Origin: Sporosarcina sp. JAI121
GTDB lineage: Bacteria; Bacillota; Bacilli; Bacillales_A; Planococcaceae
Assembly (NCBI RefSeq): GCF_013408665.1
Contig: NZ_JACCCL010000001.1
Coordinates: 62,001-126,000 of the forward strand
DNA length: 64,000 bases
Direction: 5' to 3'
Part shown: one piece after another, positions 25,790 through 34,290 of the stretch
How the letters are laid out: every line of letters begins with the position of its first letter
Numbering within the stretch: position 1 is the stretch's first letter
The notes under the pieces: model-generated
Database searches by the model: none
Seen by the model: the letters and a program-made list of their open reading frames with translations, nothing else
Told to the model about the DNA's origin: nothing
Position numbers and translations under genes: made by a program

Positions 25790-27334
25790 ATGAACAAGCT
25801 AGATCATATTGTAGGTGAAAATAAATCGGTGGAGAAGCTACATCATTTTATAGGCGGAGCGAAATCAGAAGGGAAAACTGAACGTTTTGGACCTGTTTAT
25901 AATCCATCCACTGGAGAAGAAATTGCAGTCTGTCCTTATGCAACAGCCGCAGACGTGAACGAGGCGGTAGAAGTTGCAGATAAAGCTTTTCATGCGTGGA
26001 GGAAAACGCCTGTCGCCAAAAGGGTGGAAGTGCTATTCAAATTCCGAACGTTACTTATTGATGCAACTGAAGAACTTGCTATAACGATTGGACGGGAAAA
26101 CGGAAAAACAATTTCGGATGCAAAAGGAGAAATTAGCCGTGCAATCGAAGCGGTTGATTTTGCGATAAATGCACCTCACCTCTTAAAAGGAGAGCATTCA
26201 TCTGACGTAGGCGGAAACATAAACTCTTTCTCTATTAAACAGCCGCTTGGCGTCGTTACATGTATTTCGCCGTTCAATTTCCCTGTAATGGTACCGGTTG
26301 CGATGACAACAATGGCGCTCGTATGCGGTAATTCGGTTGTATTAAAACCTTCTGAACGCGTACCGAATTCTGCACTGTTCATATCAGAGCTGTGGGAAAA
26401 AGCTGGGCTTCCTGCCGGGGTATGGAGTGTAGTGAACGGCGACAAGGAAGCAGTTGATGCATTAATCACACATCCAAAAGTGATGGCTGTCAGTTTTGTC
26501 GGATCTACAAAAGTGGCGGAATATATTTATGAAGAAGCCAGCCGACATCATAAGCGGGTAGCCGCATTCGGTGGCGGGAAAAACCATATGATCATCATGC
26601 CGGATGCTGATATTGATTTTGCAGTAAATTCTTTTCTAGGGGCTGCATATGGAGCGGCATCCCAGCGTTGTATGGCCCTTTCCGTCGCGATGCCAGTGGG
26701 TGAGAATACAGCCGAAGTATTTGTTGAGAAACTGAGAAAAAGGGTCGAAGAGCTGAAAGTGGGCTCCTATGACAATGAGGAAGCAGACTTTGGACCGGTT
26801 ATTACGCAGCAATCCAAAGACAATGTCCTCAAATCAATCGAAGACAGTTTGCGGGAAGGCGCAAAACTCTGTGTAGATGGGCGTGATCCCGACGCAGGGA
26901 AAAATAATAATGGGTACTATTTAGGGGCGACTTTACTGGACAACGTCACACCGGAAATGGAGATTTATCGGGAGGAAGTGTTCGGACCGGCAAGGATTGT
27001 AGTTCGCGTAAACAACTTGAGCGAAGCGATTGATTTGGTAAATGACCACGAATTCGGGAATGGGGTCACGATCTTTACGCAAAGTGGTCCTGCAGCCCGC
27101 GAATTCACGGAGAAAGTTGAAGTCGGCATGGTAGGCGTCAATGTGCCTATCCCGATTCCGGTAGGCTACCACAACTTTGGTGGATGGAAGCGTTCGAAAT
27201 TTGGTGAAAGTCATATGTTCGGACCGGATACTGTTCGATTCTTCACGAAAATTAAAACGATATCTGAAAGATGGCCGGAAAATACAGACAATAAAAAAGG
27301 TGCTGCATTCGACTTTCCGAGTAATCGGAATTGA
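25790..27334 (+). CDS. mmsA: CoA-acylating (methyl)malonate-semialdehyde dehydrogenase, copy 2
   Basis: A 514-residue MmsA-type enzyme with CISPFNFPVMVPVAMTTMAL, SFVGSTKVAEYIYEEAS and nucleophile Cys294 in YGAASQRCMALSVAMPVG. QRCMALS is the form most common in experimentally known MmsA/IolA enzymes, whereas copy 1 has ERCMACA. The two copies share only perhaps 40-45 percent identity by eye, although their partner aminotransferases are nearly the same. The two enzymes may serve different semialdehydes, for example malonate and methylmalonate. The ORF begins ATGAACAAGCTAGATC behind GGGGG. An extra charged C-terminal tail of about 15 residues is present. Confidence 0.92.
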   Translation: MNKLDHIVGENKSVEKLHHFIGGAKSEGKTERFGPVYNPSTGEEIAVCPYATAADVNEAVEVADKAFHAWRKTPVAKRVEVLFKFRTLLIDATEELAITIGRENGKTISDAKGEISRAIEAVDFAINAPHLLKGEHSSDVGGNINSFSIKQPLGVVTCISPFNFPVMVPVAMTTMALVCGNSVVLKPSERVPNSALFISELWEKAGLPAGVWSVVNGDKEAVDALITHPKVMAVSFVGSTKVAEYIYEEASRHHKRVAAFGGGKNHMIIMPDADIDFAVNSFLGAAYGAASQRCMALSVAMPVGENTAEVFVEKLRKRVEELKVGSYDNEEADFGPVITQQSKDNVLKSIEDSLREGAKLCVDGRDPDAGKNNNGYYLGATLLDNVTPEMEIYREEVFGPARIVVRVNNLSEAIDLVNDHEFGNGVTIFTQSGPAAREFTEKVEVGMVGVNVPIPIPVGYHNFGGWKRSKFGESHMFGPDTVRFFTKIKTISERWPENTDNKKGAAFDFPSNRN

Positions 27335-27401
27335 TGTTGGAAATTGAAAGTTTGCGATTAGAATTCGTTACTACTATTGATAGGGAAAGAGGGTAAAGAG
27401 G

Positions 27402-28760
27402 ATGGCAAAAGTGGAACAGGACACGTCAACATTGGTTGAAAAGGATCGTCAAAATATATGGCATCACATTTCCGCCTATAATGAAAAGAATCCGCCGATG
27501 ATCGTCGAAAGTGGGGAAGGGGCTTGGATCACCGATCATAACGGCAATCGTTACTTGGATGGAATGTCCGGACTGTGGTGTGTGAACGTCGGATACGGGC
27601 GGGAGGAGCTTGCAAAAGCTGCGTATGAACAGATGAAAAAACTGGCATATGCACCGTTGACACAAAGTCACGAACCAGCCATTGAGCTTGCTGAAAAGTT
27701 GAATGAAATGCTTGGCGACGATTATGTGTTTTTTTATTCGAATAGCGGATCCGATGCAAACGAAGTGGCATTTAAGCTTGCGCGCCAATACCATCAGCAA
27801 AACGGGGAACCGTCACGCTACAAGTTCATCTCCCGATACCGGGCTTACCACGGAAGTTCGATGGGCGCGCTCTCGGCCACAGGTCAAGCTTTACGAAAAT
27901 ATAAATATGAACCGCTTGTTCCAGGTTTTCTGCACATTGCACCACCGGATAATTACCGAAGACCGGCAAATCAATCGGTTGAAGAATACAACATACAACG
28001 TGCTCAAGAGTTCGAAGAAAAAATTATTTGGGAGCAGAAAGAGACAATTGCAGGGATTATCATGGAACCTCTCATTACTGGCGGCGGGGTTTTGATTCCA
28101 CATCCGATTTATTTGGAAAAAGTCCAGGAAATCTGTAATCGGCACGGAGTCCTTCTAATCATTGATGAAGTTATTTGCGGATTCGGGAGAACAGGGAAAG
28201 CATTTGGCCATCAGCACTATAAAGTAAAGCCGGATATCATTACGATGGCGAAAGGGCTGACAAGCGCCTACTTACCGTTATCAGTCACGGCTGTGCGAAA
28301 AGATATTTATGAAAAATTTGACACGGATGAAGAAAATAGCCATCTCCGTCATATCAATACTTTCGGCGGAAATCCCGCGGCTTGCGCTGTTGCATTGAAG
28401 AACCTCGAAATCATCGAAAAGGAAAGCCTTGTTGAACGGTCGGCCGAGCTTGGCGAGCGTCTCCAAAAAGAGTTGGCAAGCTTGAAGGACCACCCATTTG
28501 TTGGTGATATCCGCGGCCTCGGTTTCCTCTTAGGCATCGAACTTGTTGAAGATAAGCAAACGAAAGAACCTGCTTCGAATGCGCGTGTCGCAAAGATTAT
28601 TGGGGAATGCAAGGCGAATGGACTAATAATCGGCAGGAACGGCGATACGGTAGCCGGCTATAACAATATTTTAGCGCTCAGCCCACCATTGTCCTGCACT
28701 GACGAAGATGTAGATTTTATTATCGCGGTTATTAAGAGAGTGTTTAAAGAAAACGAATGA
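27402..28760 (+). CDS. Class III omega-aminotransferase (beta-alanine--pyruvate type), copy 2
   Basis: A 452-residue paralogue of the enzyme at 23991 with PLP lysine Lys284 at the same position. Differences are conservative and mostly outside the PLP motifs. Near residue 108 it has DDYVFFYS where copy 1 has NDYKIFYS, and HQHYKVK where copy 1 has HQHFNLK. Such exchanges could tune substrate choice. At DNA level many third codon positions differ, so the duplication is not recent. GGTAAAGAGG precedes the ATG. It probably forms an operon with the second mmsA and the small ORF plus symporter that follow. Confidence 0.9.
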   Translation: MAKVEQDTSTLVEKDRQNIWHHISAYNEKNPPMIVESGEGAWITDHNGNRYLDGMSGLWCVNVGYGREELAKAAYEQMKKLAYAPLTQSHEPAIELAEKLNEMLGDDYVFFYSNSGSDANEVAFKLARQYHQQNGEPSRYKFISRYRAYHGSSMGALSATGQALRKYKYEPLVPGFLHIAPPDNYRRPANQSVEEYNIQRAQEFEEKIIWEQKETIAGIIMEPLITGGGVLIPHPIYLEKVQEICNRHGVLLIIDEVICGFGRTGKAFGHQHYKVKPDIITMAKGLTSAYLPLSVTAVRKDIYEKFDTDEENSHLRHINTFGGNPAACAVALKNLEIIEKESLVERSAELGERLQKELASLKDHPFVGDIRGLGFLLGIELVEDKQTKEPASNARVAKIIGECKANGLIIGRNGDTVAGYNNILALSPPLSCTDEDVDFIIAVIKRVFKENE

Positions 28761-28839
28761 TGAAGCCAATTAGAGGTGTGTATACACCTCTACTTCGTAT
28801 ACCGATGTAAAAATATTTTTGAAATCAGGAGGTGAAGAT

Positions 28840-28965
28840 ATGTTCAATTTACCGGCGGAAACATTTTGGTGGATCATTCCGTGGCCATTCATATGGGTTG
28901 GGTTGGCGGCAGTTATGTATTTTAAGATGAAAAAAGAAGATGACGAGGAAGAAAATAAAAGTTAA
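28840..28965 (+). CDS. Symporter small accessory membrane protein (41 residues)
   Basis: A short gene easily missed by gene callers: ATG at 28840 behind the ideal AGGAGGTGAAGAT, ending TAA at 28963-28965. It encodes one membrane helix (TFWWIIPWPFIWVGLAAVMYF) followed by a strongly charged tail KMKKEDDEEENKS. It lies 15 bases before a sodium:solute symporter gene. Tiny one-helix proteins in this position are known as symporter small accessory proteins. The upstream symporter at 15100 has a two-helix DUF3311 partner in the same place. Function beyond this is not known. Confidence 0.75.
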   Translation: MFNLPAETFWWIIPWPFIWVGLAAVMYFKMKKEDDEEENKS

Positions 28966-28980
28966 AAGGGGGGTGACGCA

Positions 28981-30555
28981 GTGAGTGTGGATGGGATTAT
29001 TTTTGTAATCTATTTAGCGGTTCTCTTAGGAATCGGTCTTTGGTTTTCCCGTAAATCAGCAGAGTCAACAGAACAATATTTACTCGGAGGCAGATCCCTT
29101 GGCCCAGCGGTAACCGCGATGACAATGCAAACTACGGCAATGAGCGGATTTATGTTTATGGGAGCACCTGCAATGGCTTTCCAATATGGATGGTACGCCG
29201 TTTGGTATGCCATTGGTGATGCGGGCGGCTCGATTATTAACCTATCCGTTTTGGGAAAACGAATGAGACGAATGTCGGAAAAATTGGGTGCGCTTTCACC
29301 AATTGAATACTTGGAAAAAAGATTTGAAAGTGCAAGTGTACGCGTCGTAGGTTCTATTATCTCCATAGTCTTTCTTTTTGGATATGTTTGTGCTCAATTT
29401 ATAGCCGCGGGAAAAGCAATGTCAACCCTTACTGGCTTTTCATATGAATGGTCATTGGTTATAGGTATTAGTGTCATTATTATATATACAGTGGCAGGCG
29501 GTTATTTGGCTGTTGCGTATACTTCTTTTATTCAAGGAATGATTATGGTGCTTGGCGTGGTCGGTATAGGGTGGTTGGCTTATTTCCATGTAGGCGGCTT
29601 ATCCGGACTAAACGCCTCTTTGGCCCAGATTGATCCGACTTATTTAAGTATTTGGGGGAAAGGCTTAGCCTTTTATGGTCAATGGGGAGTAGTGTTGGGA
29701 GCCATTCTAATATACTCGATAGGTTATATGGGGCTCCCGCATGTCGTAGTTAGACATATGTCAATGAAAAGTACTAAGACGGTTAAAGGGGCGGTTTTGA
29801 TAAGCGCTATATGGAACCAGTTCTTTATTTTTGTTCCATATATCTTAGGACTTATCGGAATTATTCTGTTACCTAATATCGCCGATCCGGAAATGATTAT
29901 AACCGAGCTAGCCTATACGCTTTTCCCTGGTATTTTTGCTGCACTTCTCTTGTCGGCGATAATGTCAGCCGTCATGTCAACTGCAGATTCTATACTGATG
30001 CAGGCGGGCTCTATTCTCTCCCGCGATGTTTACCAGCGGTTCATTAATAAGAATGCAAGCCAGAAAACAATGGTACTTGTCTCTAGGCTTTGTATACTAG
30101 CCGGTGGTATTGTTGGAGTTGTTGTTGCCATCTATGAACCACCGTCCATTTTTGCTTTAGTTGTTTTTGCTTTTGGTACACTTGCAAATAGTTTCCTTGT
30201 GCCTTACGTTGCTTCTGTTTATTCGAAAAAGGCAAATTATATCGGTTGTTTATGTGCCATGATTGGCGGTGCGTCAACTAATATTCTTTGGACATCGATG
30301 AATTTAGAAGGTCCAACAGGGCTCCATCCATTTTTAGCTGGCTTATTAGTGTCTATTATCGGGATGATTATTGGTAGTCAATTCGGCAGCAAACCATCCC
30401 CAGAAATACAAGAAATATTTGAGGAGTCGAAAAGAAAGCGCACCTTTACAAAAGAGTTTGATCGAAATATCTCTCGAAATTTAGCCCCTGAAGCTAAAAA
30501 TATATCTAAATTTTTAGCGAAAGAAGCAGGAAGTTGCGAGCGGGGTTACTTATGA
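28981..30555 (+). CDS. Sodium:solute symporter (SSS family, PutP/PanF-like)
   Basis: A 524-residue carrier with about 13 helices. The SSS signature is seen in STEQYLLGGRSLGPAVTAM and in ALLLSAIMSAVMSTADSILM (Na2-site serines). It has a longer hydrophilic C-terminal tail (KRKRTFTKEFDRNISRN) than most. It begins with GTG behind AAAGGGGGG. It follows the second aminotransferase and its small partner, so it is likely to import a beta-alanine-related amino acid or the parent vitamin-like compound. The next gene overlaps its stop codon. Confidence 0.85.
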   Translation: MSVDGIIFVIYLAVLLGIGLWFSRKSAESTEQYLLGGRSLGPAVTAMTMQTTAMSGFMFMGAPAMAFQYGWYAVWYAIGDAGGSIINLSVLGKRMRRMSEKLGALSPIEYLEKRFESASVRVVGSIISIVFLFGYVCAQFIAAGKAMSTLTGFSYEWSLVIGISVIIIYTVAGGYLAVAYTSFIQGMIMVLGVVGIGWLAYFHVGGLSGLNASLAQIDPTYLSIWGKGLAFYGQWGVVLGAILIYSIGYMGLPHVVVRHMSMKSTKTVKGAVLISAIWNQFFIFVPYILGLIGIILLPNIADPEMIITELAYTLFPGIFAALLLSAIMSAVMSTADSILMQAGSILSRDVYQRFINKNASQKTMVLVSRLCILAGGIVGVVVAIYEPPSIFALVVFAFGTLANSFLVPYVASVYSKKANYIGCLCAMIGGASTNILWTSMNLEGPTGLHPFLAGLLVSIIGMIIGSQFGSKPSPEIQEIFEESKRKRTFTKEFDRNISRNLAPEAKNISKFLAKEAGSCERGYL

Positions 30556-31037
30556 ATGCAATACTAACCCAAGAAATTACGTTTGCGAAACAGGATATTC
30601 TTCGTGGATTTCGAAAGATCGATAAGAAGGCGGAAATTCATATTAGTCAATTGATCTATTATCCTTACTATTTTTTTGAATTCGAAGTAAACGCCAAAAG
30701 TTTACTTAAGTTTAGGGGGAAGGTAGGCTGTACGATTGATGCCCTTAGCGGTAAGGGGGCAATTGTAGATGTCCAGCCTGAATTTTCAAATCACCAGATT
30801 GAAGTGGAACCAATACCGCCTGTTGTGTTTAGCGAAGATGATGCAAAAAAGATTGCAGAGAAGTTTGTATTTGACCATGCATCTTCGAAAGCTAAATTTG
30901 TCACGATTCCTAAAATCCGACTGTTGAGCAGTGCTCTCTTTCACCGTCCTTTTTGGTTAGCGGAGTATAGTCAAGGGGGATATGATCAACGTCAAATGAT
31001 TTTTGACGCGATTAGCGGCAGTTACCATCCTTTATAA
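30552..31037 (+). CDS. Uncharacterised protein translationally coupled to the symporter
   Basis: A 161-residue soluble protein I do not recognise. The start ATG overlaps the symporter stop (ATGA), so the two are coupled. Visible features are QLIYYPYYFFEFEV (residues about 35-50), GKVGCTIDALSGKGAIVDVQPEF in the middle and a C-terminal FHRPFWLAEYSQGG and DAISGSYHPL. The repeated D-x-x-S/T-G turns look like short beta-hairpin units, somewhat like a PepSY-type or cradle fold, but this is only an impression. No signal peptide or membrane helix is seen. Context suggests a cytoplasmic partner or regulator of the symporter. Confidence 0.65.
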   Translation: MNAILTQEITFAKQDILRGFRKIDKKAEIHISQLIYYPYYFFEFEVNAKSLLKFRGKVGCTIDALSGKGAIVDVQPEFSNHQIEVEPIPPVVFSEDDAKKIAEKFVFDHASSKAKFVTIPKIRLLSSALFHRPFWLAEYSQGGYDQRQMIFDAISGSYHPL

Positions 31038-31057
31038 ATTCATGTTTCCCTTTATAT

Positions 31058-31098
31058 AAAACTGAGAACCTCCAAATAGGAGCTTCTCAGTTTTTTGT
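31058..31098. terminator. Bidirectional terminator
   Basis: AAAACTGAGAA pairs with TTCTCAGTTTT, with an inner CTCC/GGAG stem. T-runs on both strands serve the convergent symporter operon and plsY. Confidence 0.9.
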
Positions 31099-31101
31099 TT
31101 C

Positions 31102-31728
31102 TTATTTTTTAAATACTGCAGAGACTTGTTTCTCACTACGATCTTTCATTCGACGGAAATTCTCGATATGCTTCCAAATTGCGATGCCGAATAATAATAC
31201 TGCCACTACAATGGGCCAGTATCCATCTGCCAATACTGCCATCGCGATGAGCGTCACGTAAAGCATCAGTACACCGAACACGAGAAAGTCTGTTACAAGC
31301 GCCACGATAACAAACAATGCAAAACCAATGAGTCCAATCTGCCAGTCAATAGCGATCAGCACGCCAATAACCGTGGCAGTACCTTTTCCGCCGTTGAATT
31401 TCATATAAAACGGGAAGTTGTGTCCGATCACGGTTGCCGCACCTGCCAAGAATAAAAGTAGCGCCACGATGTCTGCGGGCAATCCCGCATTTTCTGCAAA
31501 TAATCGTACGATCAGTACTGCTATAGCACCTTTTCCGATATCGATTGCGGCAACGAGTACGCCGAATTTTTTTCCGAGAACGATTGTGGCATTCGAAGCA
31601 CCGGCATTTTTCACCCCGGTTTCTTTCAAATTAACGCCCGAAATTTTCTGTGCGACAACCGATCCATGCAAGCATCCGATTGCGTATCCCAAAACTAGCA
31701 CACTTGTAATCCATAACCACATATCCAT
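31102..31728 (-). CDS. plsY: PlsY-type acyl-phosphate:glycerol-3-phosphate acyltransferase
   Basis: A 208-residue membrane enzyme with about five helices that acylates glycerol-3-phosphate in phospholipid synthesis. Motif 2 (GHNFPFYMKFNGGKGTAT) and motif 3 (WKHIENFRRM) are clear. Motif 1 reads VKNAGASNATIVLGKKFG, where the usual form is GSGNxGATNTxRxLG. The loss of the standard GSGN and of the arginine suggests a divergent paralogue rather than the main cell enzyme, which may be elsewhere in the genome. It is a single-gene unit convergent with the symporter operon. GGAGGAATGGAT precedes the ATG. Confidence 0.82.
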   Translation of the reverse strand: MDMWLWITSVLVLGYAIGCLHGSVVAQKISGVNLKETGVKNAGASNATIVLGKKFGVLVAAIDIGKGAIAVLIVRLFAENAGLPADIVALLLFLAGAATVIGHNFPFYMKFNGGKGTATVIGVLIAIDWQIGLIGFALFVIVALVTDFLVFGVLMLYVTLIAMAVLADGYWPIVVAVLLFGIAIWKHIENFRRMKDRSEKQVSAVFKK

Positions 31729-31803
31729 TCCTCCAAAATATCGGTAAATTCATTGTAACATTAGAGATAAACACAAGGTTCAGAAAAATTATTCAATAAA
31801 CTC

Positions 31804-31833
31804 TTGACTTTATCTTTCGATATCTACTATACT
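31804..31833 (+). promoter_or_regulatory. SigA promoter of the methionine operon
   Basis: TTGACT (31804-31809) and TATACT (31828-31833) with an 18-base spacer. The S-box leader begins about 33 bases downstream. Confidence 0.75.
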
Positions 31834-31865
31834 ATGTCACAAGATGGAAAACTGAATGATACAAA

Positions 31866-32033
31866 CTCTTATCTAGAGCGGCGGAGGGACTAGGCCCTGC
31901 GATGCCCGGCAACCGGCAAGCGACCAGCTTGAAAAGGTGCTACTTCCTACAGATCCGTGCGAACGGTCTGAAAGATAAGGGGAGGAATAAGCGAAAGCGT
32001 AACCCTCTTCTTAAGCGAAGGGGGTTATTTTTT
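31866..32033 (+). ncRNA. SAM-I riboswitch (S-box) with terminator
   Basis: The leader has the S-box core in order: CTCTTATC, GCGGAGGGACTAGGCCC, GATGCCCGGCAACC, GGTGCTACTTCC and the closing GAAAGATAAG at 31970-31979. A terminator stem AACCCTCTTC...GAAGGGGGTT (32001-32026) and a T-run follow. With SAM bound, transcription should stop before metY. Low SAM should free it. The sequence match to S-boxes is very strong. Confidence 0.97.
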
Positions 32034-32098
32034 ATTCCCAAAACCCCCAACGCCTCCGCGCATCATTTCCATCTAAAAAAACTTTGGAGGTAATGACA

Positions 32099-33388
32099 AT
32101 GACGAAACATCAACCCGAAACACTTCTACTACATGGCGGCCAACAGCCGGACCCGGTGACGGGATCGCGCGCGTTGCCGATACACAGAACTACATCTTTC
32201 GTTTTCCGTGATACAGAGCATGCACAAAATTTGTTTGCTCTTCAGGAAGCTGGAAATATTTATACACGTATTACAAATCCGACAGTCGGTGTTTTCGAAG
32301 AGCGTATTGCACTTCTTGAAGGCGGTACGGCAGCAGTTGGGCTATCTTCAGGGATGGCAGCAATTGCGTTTTCCATTTTAAATATTGCAGGCGCCGGCGA
32401 TGAAATTGTAGCGGCAAGCAACTTGTATGGTGGTACTTATAATTTATTCGCCGTCACACTGCCGCGCTATGGCATTACTGTTAAATTCGTGGATGCGACG
32501 GACCCGGAAAACTTCCGTGCAGCAATTACAGATAAAACGAAGGCGCTATTTGCTGAAACAATCGGCAATCCAAGCCTGCATGTACTTGATATCGAAGCGG
32601 TCGCAAATGTGGCGCATGAAAATGATATTCCACTTCTCGTCGACAGCACGTTCTCGACGCCATATGGTACTAACCCAATCGAGTTTGGCGCGGATGTCGT
32701 CATTCATTCCGCAACGAAATGGATTGGAGGCCACGGTACTTCAATTGGCGGTGTAGTTGTTGATGCCGGAAAATTCGACTGGACGAAAGGGAAATTCCCT
32801 GACTTCACGGAGCCTGACACAACATACCATGGTCTTCGTTACGGCATCGATGCGGCAGGCGCTGCGTTCGCTACGAAACTGCGCGTTCAGTTATTGCGTG
32901 ATTTTGGTCCGTGCTTGAGCCCGGATAATGCATTTAATTTTCTACAAGGACTGGAAACACTTCACTTGCGTGTACCAAAACATAACGAGAATGCACTTAA
33001 AGTCGCGAACTTCCTGAAAGACCATCCATCAGTCGAATGGGTGAATTATATTGGGCTTGAAGATCATCCTTCCCACGAAGATGGAAAGAAATATTTAAGA
33101 AGCGGTTTCGGTTCAATTGTAAACTTCGGCATTAAAGGCGGACGTGATGCAGGTCGTAAAGTGATTGATAACGTTGAAATCTGGTCACATGTTGCAAATG
33201 TCGGAGATGCAAAATCACTGATCATCCATCCGGCTTCGACAACACATCAGCAGCTTGGAGCTGAGGACCTGGAGAAATCCGGAGTGACGGAAGAGTTGAT
33301 CAGACTATCTGTTGGTCTTGAATCGTCTGAAGATATCATTGCAGACCTTGCACAAGCGATTGAAAAGGCGGTTCCAGTAACAGTTTGA
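32099..33388 (+). CDS. metY: O-acetylhomoserine sulfhydrylase
   Basis: A 429-residue PLP enzyme of the Cys/Met metabolism family that joins O-acetylhomoserine and sulfide to give homocysteine. Characteristic are [20 protein letters not shown] at the start, [22 protein letters not shown], the PLP Lys207 in [13 protein letters not shown], and the long MetY-type insertion around residues 225-300. The ATG at 32099 lies 8 bases after GGAGG. The ATG at 32093 is too close. It is first gene of an S-box operon with metX and hom. Use of free sulfide as substrate also links it to the sulfide-detoxifying operon of this window. Confidence 0.95.
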   Translation: MTKHQPETLLLHGGQQPDPVTGSRALPIHRTTSFVFRDTEHAQNLFALQEAGNIYTRITNPTVGVFEERIALLEGGTAAVGLSSGMAAIAFSILNIAGAGDEIVAASNLYGGTYNLFAVTLPRYGITVKFVDATDPENFRAAITDKTKALFAETIGNPSLHVLDIEAVANVAHENDIPLLVDSTFSTPYGTNPIEFGADVVIHSATKWIGGHGTSIGGVVVDAGKFDWTKGKFPDFTEPDTTYHGLRYGIDAAGAAFATKLRVQLLRDFGPCLSPDNAFNFLQGLETLHLRVPKHNENALKVANFLKDHPSVEWVNYIGLEDHPSHEDGKKYLRSGFGSIVNFGIKGGRDAGRKVIDNVEIWSHVANVGDAKSLIIHPASTTHQQLGAEDLEKSGVTEELIRLSVGLESSEDIIADLAQAIEKAVPVTV

Positions 33389-33420
33389 CTTTTCGGTGAC
33401 AAGAGAGGAGGGGGATGACG

Positions 33421-34290
33421 ATGGTGGAGACGGGAATTGTGGAAATCGGTGATTTGGCATTGGAATCAGGCCTTGTCTTAGAAAATGTACAGCTTGCCTA
33501 TGAACGAACCGGCAGACCGGGAGCACCCCTCGTACTTGTCTGTCATGCATTGACAGAAAATCATGTTGCAGTCGGAACAGATGAGCGACAGGGTTGGTGG
33601 AGCGGTCTTGTCGGTGTAGGAAAAAGTATCGATACGAACGAGGTATCCGTCATTTCTTTTAATGCTCTAGGCGGAAATGATGGGTCAACGGGACCGTTAG
33701 CTATCAATCCAGCCACTGGCGGACCGTATCGAAATTCATTTCCGGAAGTGACAATCCGTGATATGGTGCATGCCGAACGGAAAGCACTGACAGTACTGGG
33801 CGTCAACCGGGTCTGCGCAATCATCGGCGGTTCGCTCGGTGGCATGCGGGTGCTTGAATGGGGCATCATGTATCCTGAGGATATGGATATTTTATTCCCG
33901 ATGGCGGTAACACCTCATTCAAACAAAATTGGGGGTGTATTCCGCCAAACCGAAAATATTCCGAATGACATGGGGGGCTTCTACCCCTTATTGCGTGCCA
34001 TGAAAACACATGATATCGGCCGTGGGCGAGGAGGCGTAGAAATCGCTTCCCGTCGTATATCGGCAAAAGTGGTGGCGTTTGCATTTACACATGATCCACT
34101 GTATTCATCGGAAGACATTCGTGCGTTTGTGCATTTAATTCCACATTCAACGTATTGTTTGGTCAATACAAAAAATGGCCATAATCGTTTTTTATCAGAT
34201 TTCGAAAAATGGGGATTTGTCATAAAGCAGTCCATGGAGGTGGCCAAATGCCGTCAATCAAAGTTGCCCTACTCGGCTTCGGCACTGTAG
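33421..34290 (+). CDS. metX: Homoserine O-acetyltransferase (short form)
   Basis: A 289-residue alpha/beta hydrolase fold acyltransferase that makes O-acetylhomoserine for MetY. The nucleophile serine sits in GGSLGGMRVLEWG, the catalytic Asp in FTHDPLYSSEDI and the His in NTKNGHNRFLSDFE. LVCHALTENHVAVG and NALGGNDGSTGP are typical of MetX. Most MetX proteins have 350-380 residues. This one lacks most of the helical lid that normally covers the active site. The ATG at 33421 is preferred because AGGAGG lies 9 bases ahead, against 3 for the ATG at 33415. Its end overlaps hom by 43 bases. Confidence 0.9.
   Translation: MVETGIVEIGDLALESGLVLENVQLAYERTGRPGAPLVLVCHALTENHVAVGTDERQGWWSGLVGVGKSIDTNEVSVISFNALGGNDGSTGPLAINPATGGPYRNSFPEVTIRDMVHAERKALTVLGVNRVCAIIGGSLGGMRVLEWGIMYPEDMDILFPMAVTPHSNKIGGVFRQTENIPNDMGGFYPLLRAMKTHDIGRGRGGVEIASRRISAKVVAFAFTHDPLYSSEDIRAFVHLIPHSTYCLVNTKNGHNRFLSDFEKWGFVIKQSMEVAKCRQSKLPYSASAL

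Noticed and set aside
27402-28760. Assembly duplication of the aminotransferase gene.
   Set aside because: Many synonymous and about 45 amino acid differences separate the two copies, so they are true paralogues.
31902-32093. A 63-codon frame through the leader of metY.
   Set aside because: It runs through the S-box aptamer and terminator, whose conserved RNA motifs fully explain this stretch.
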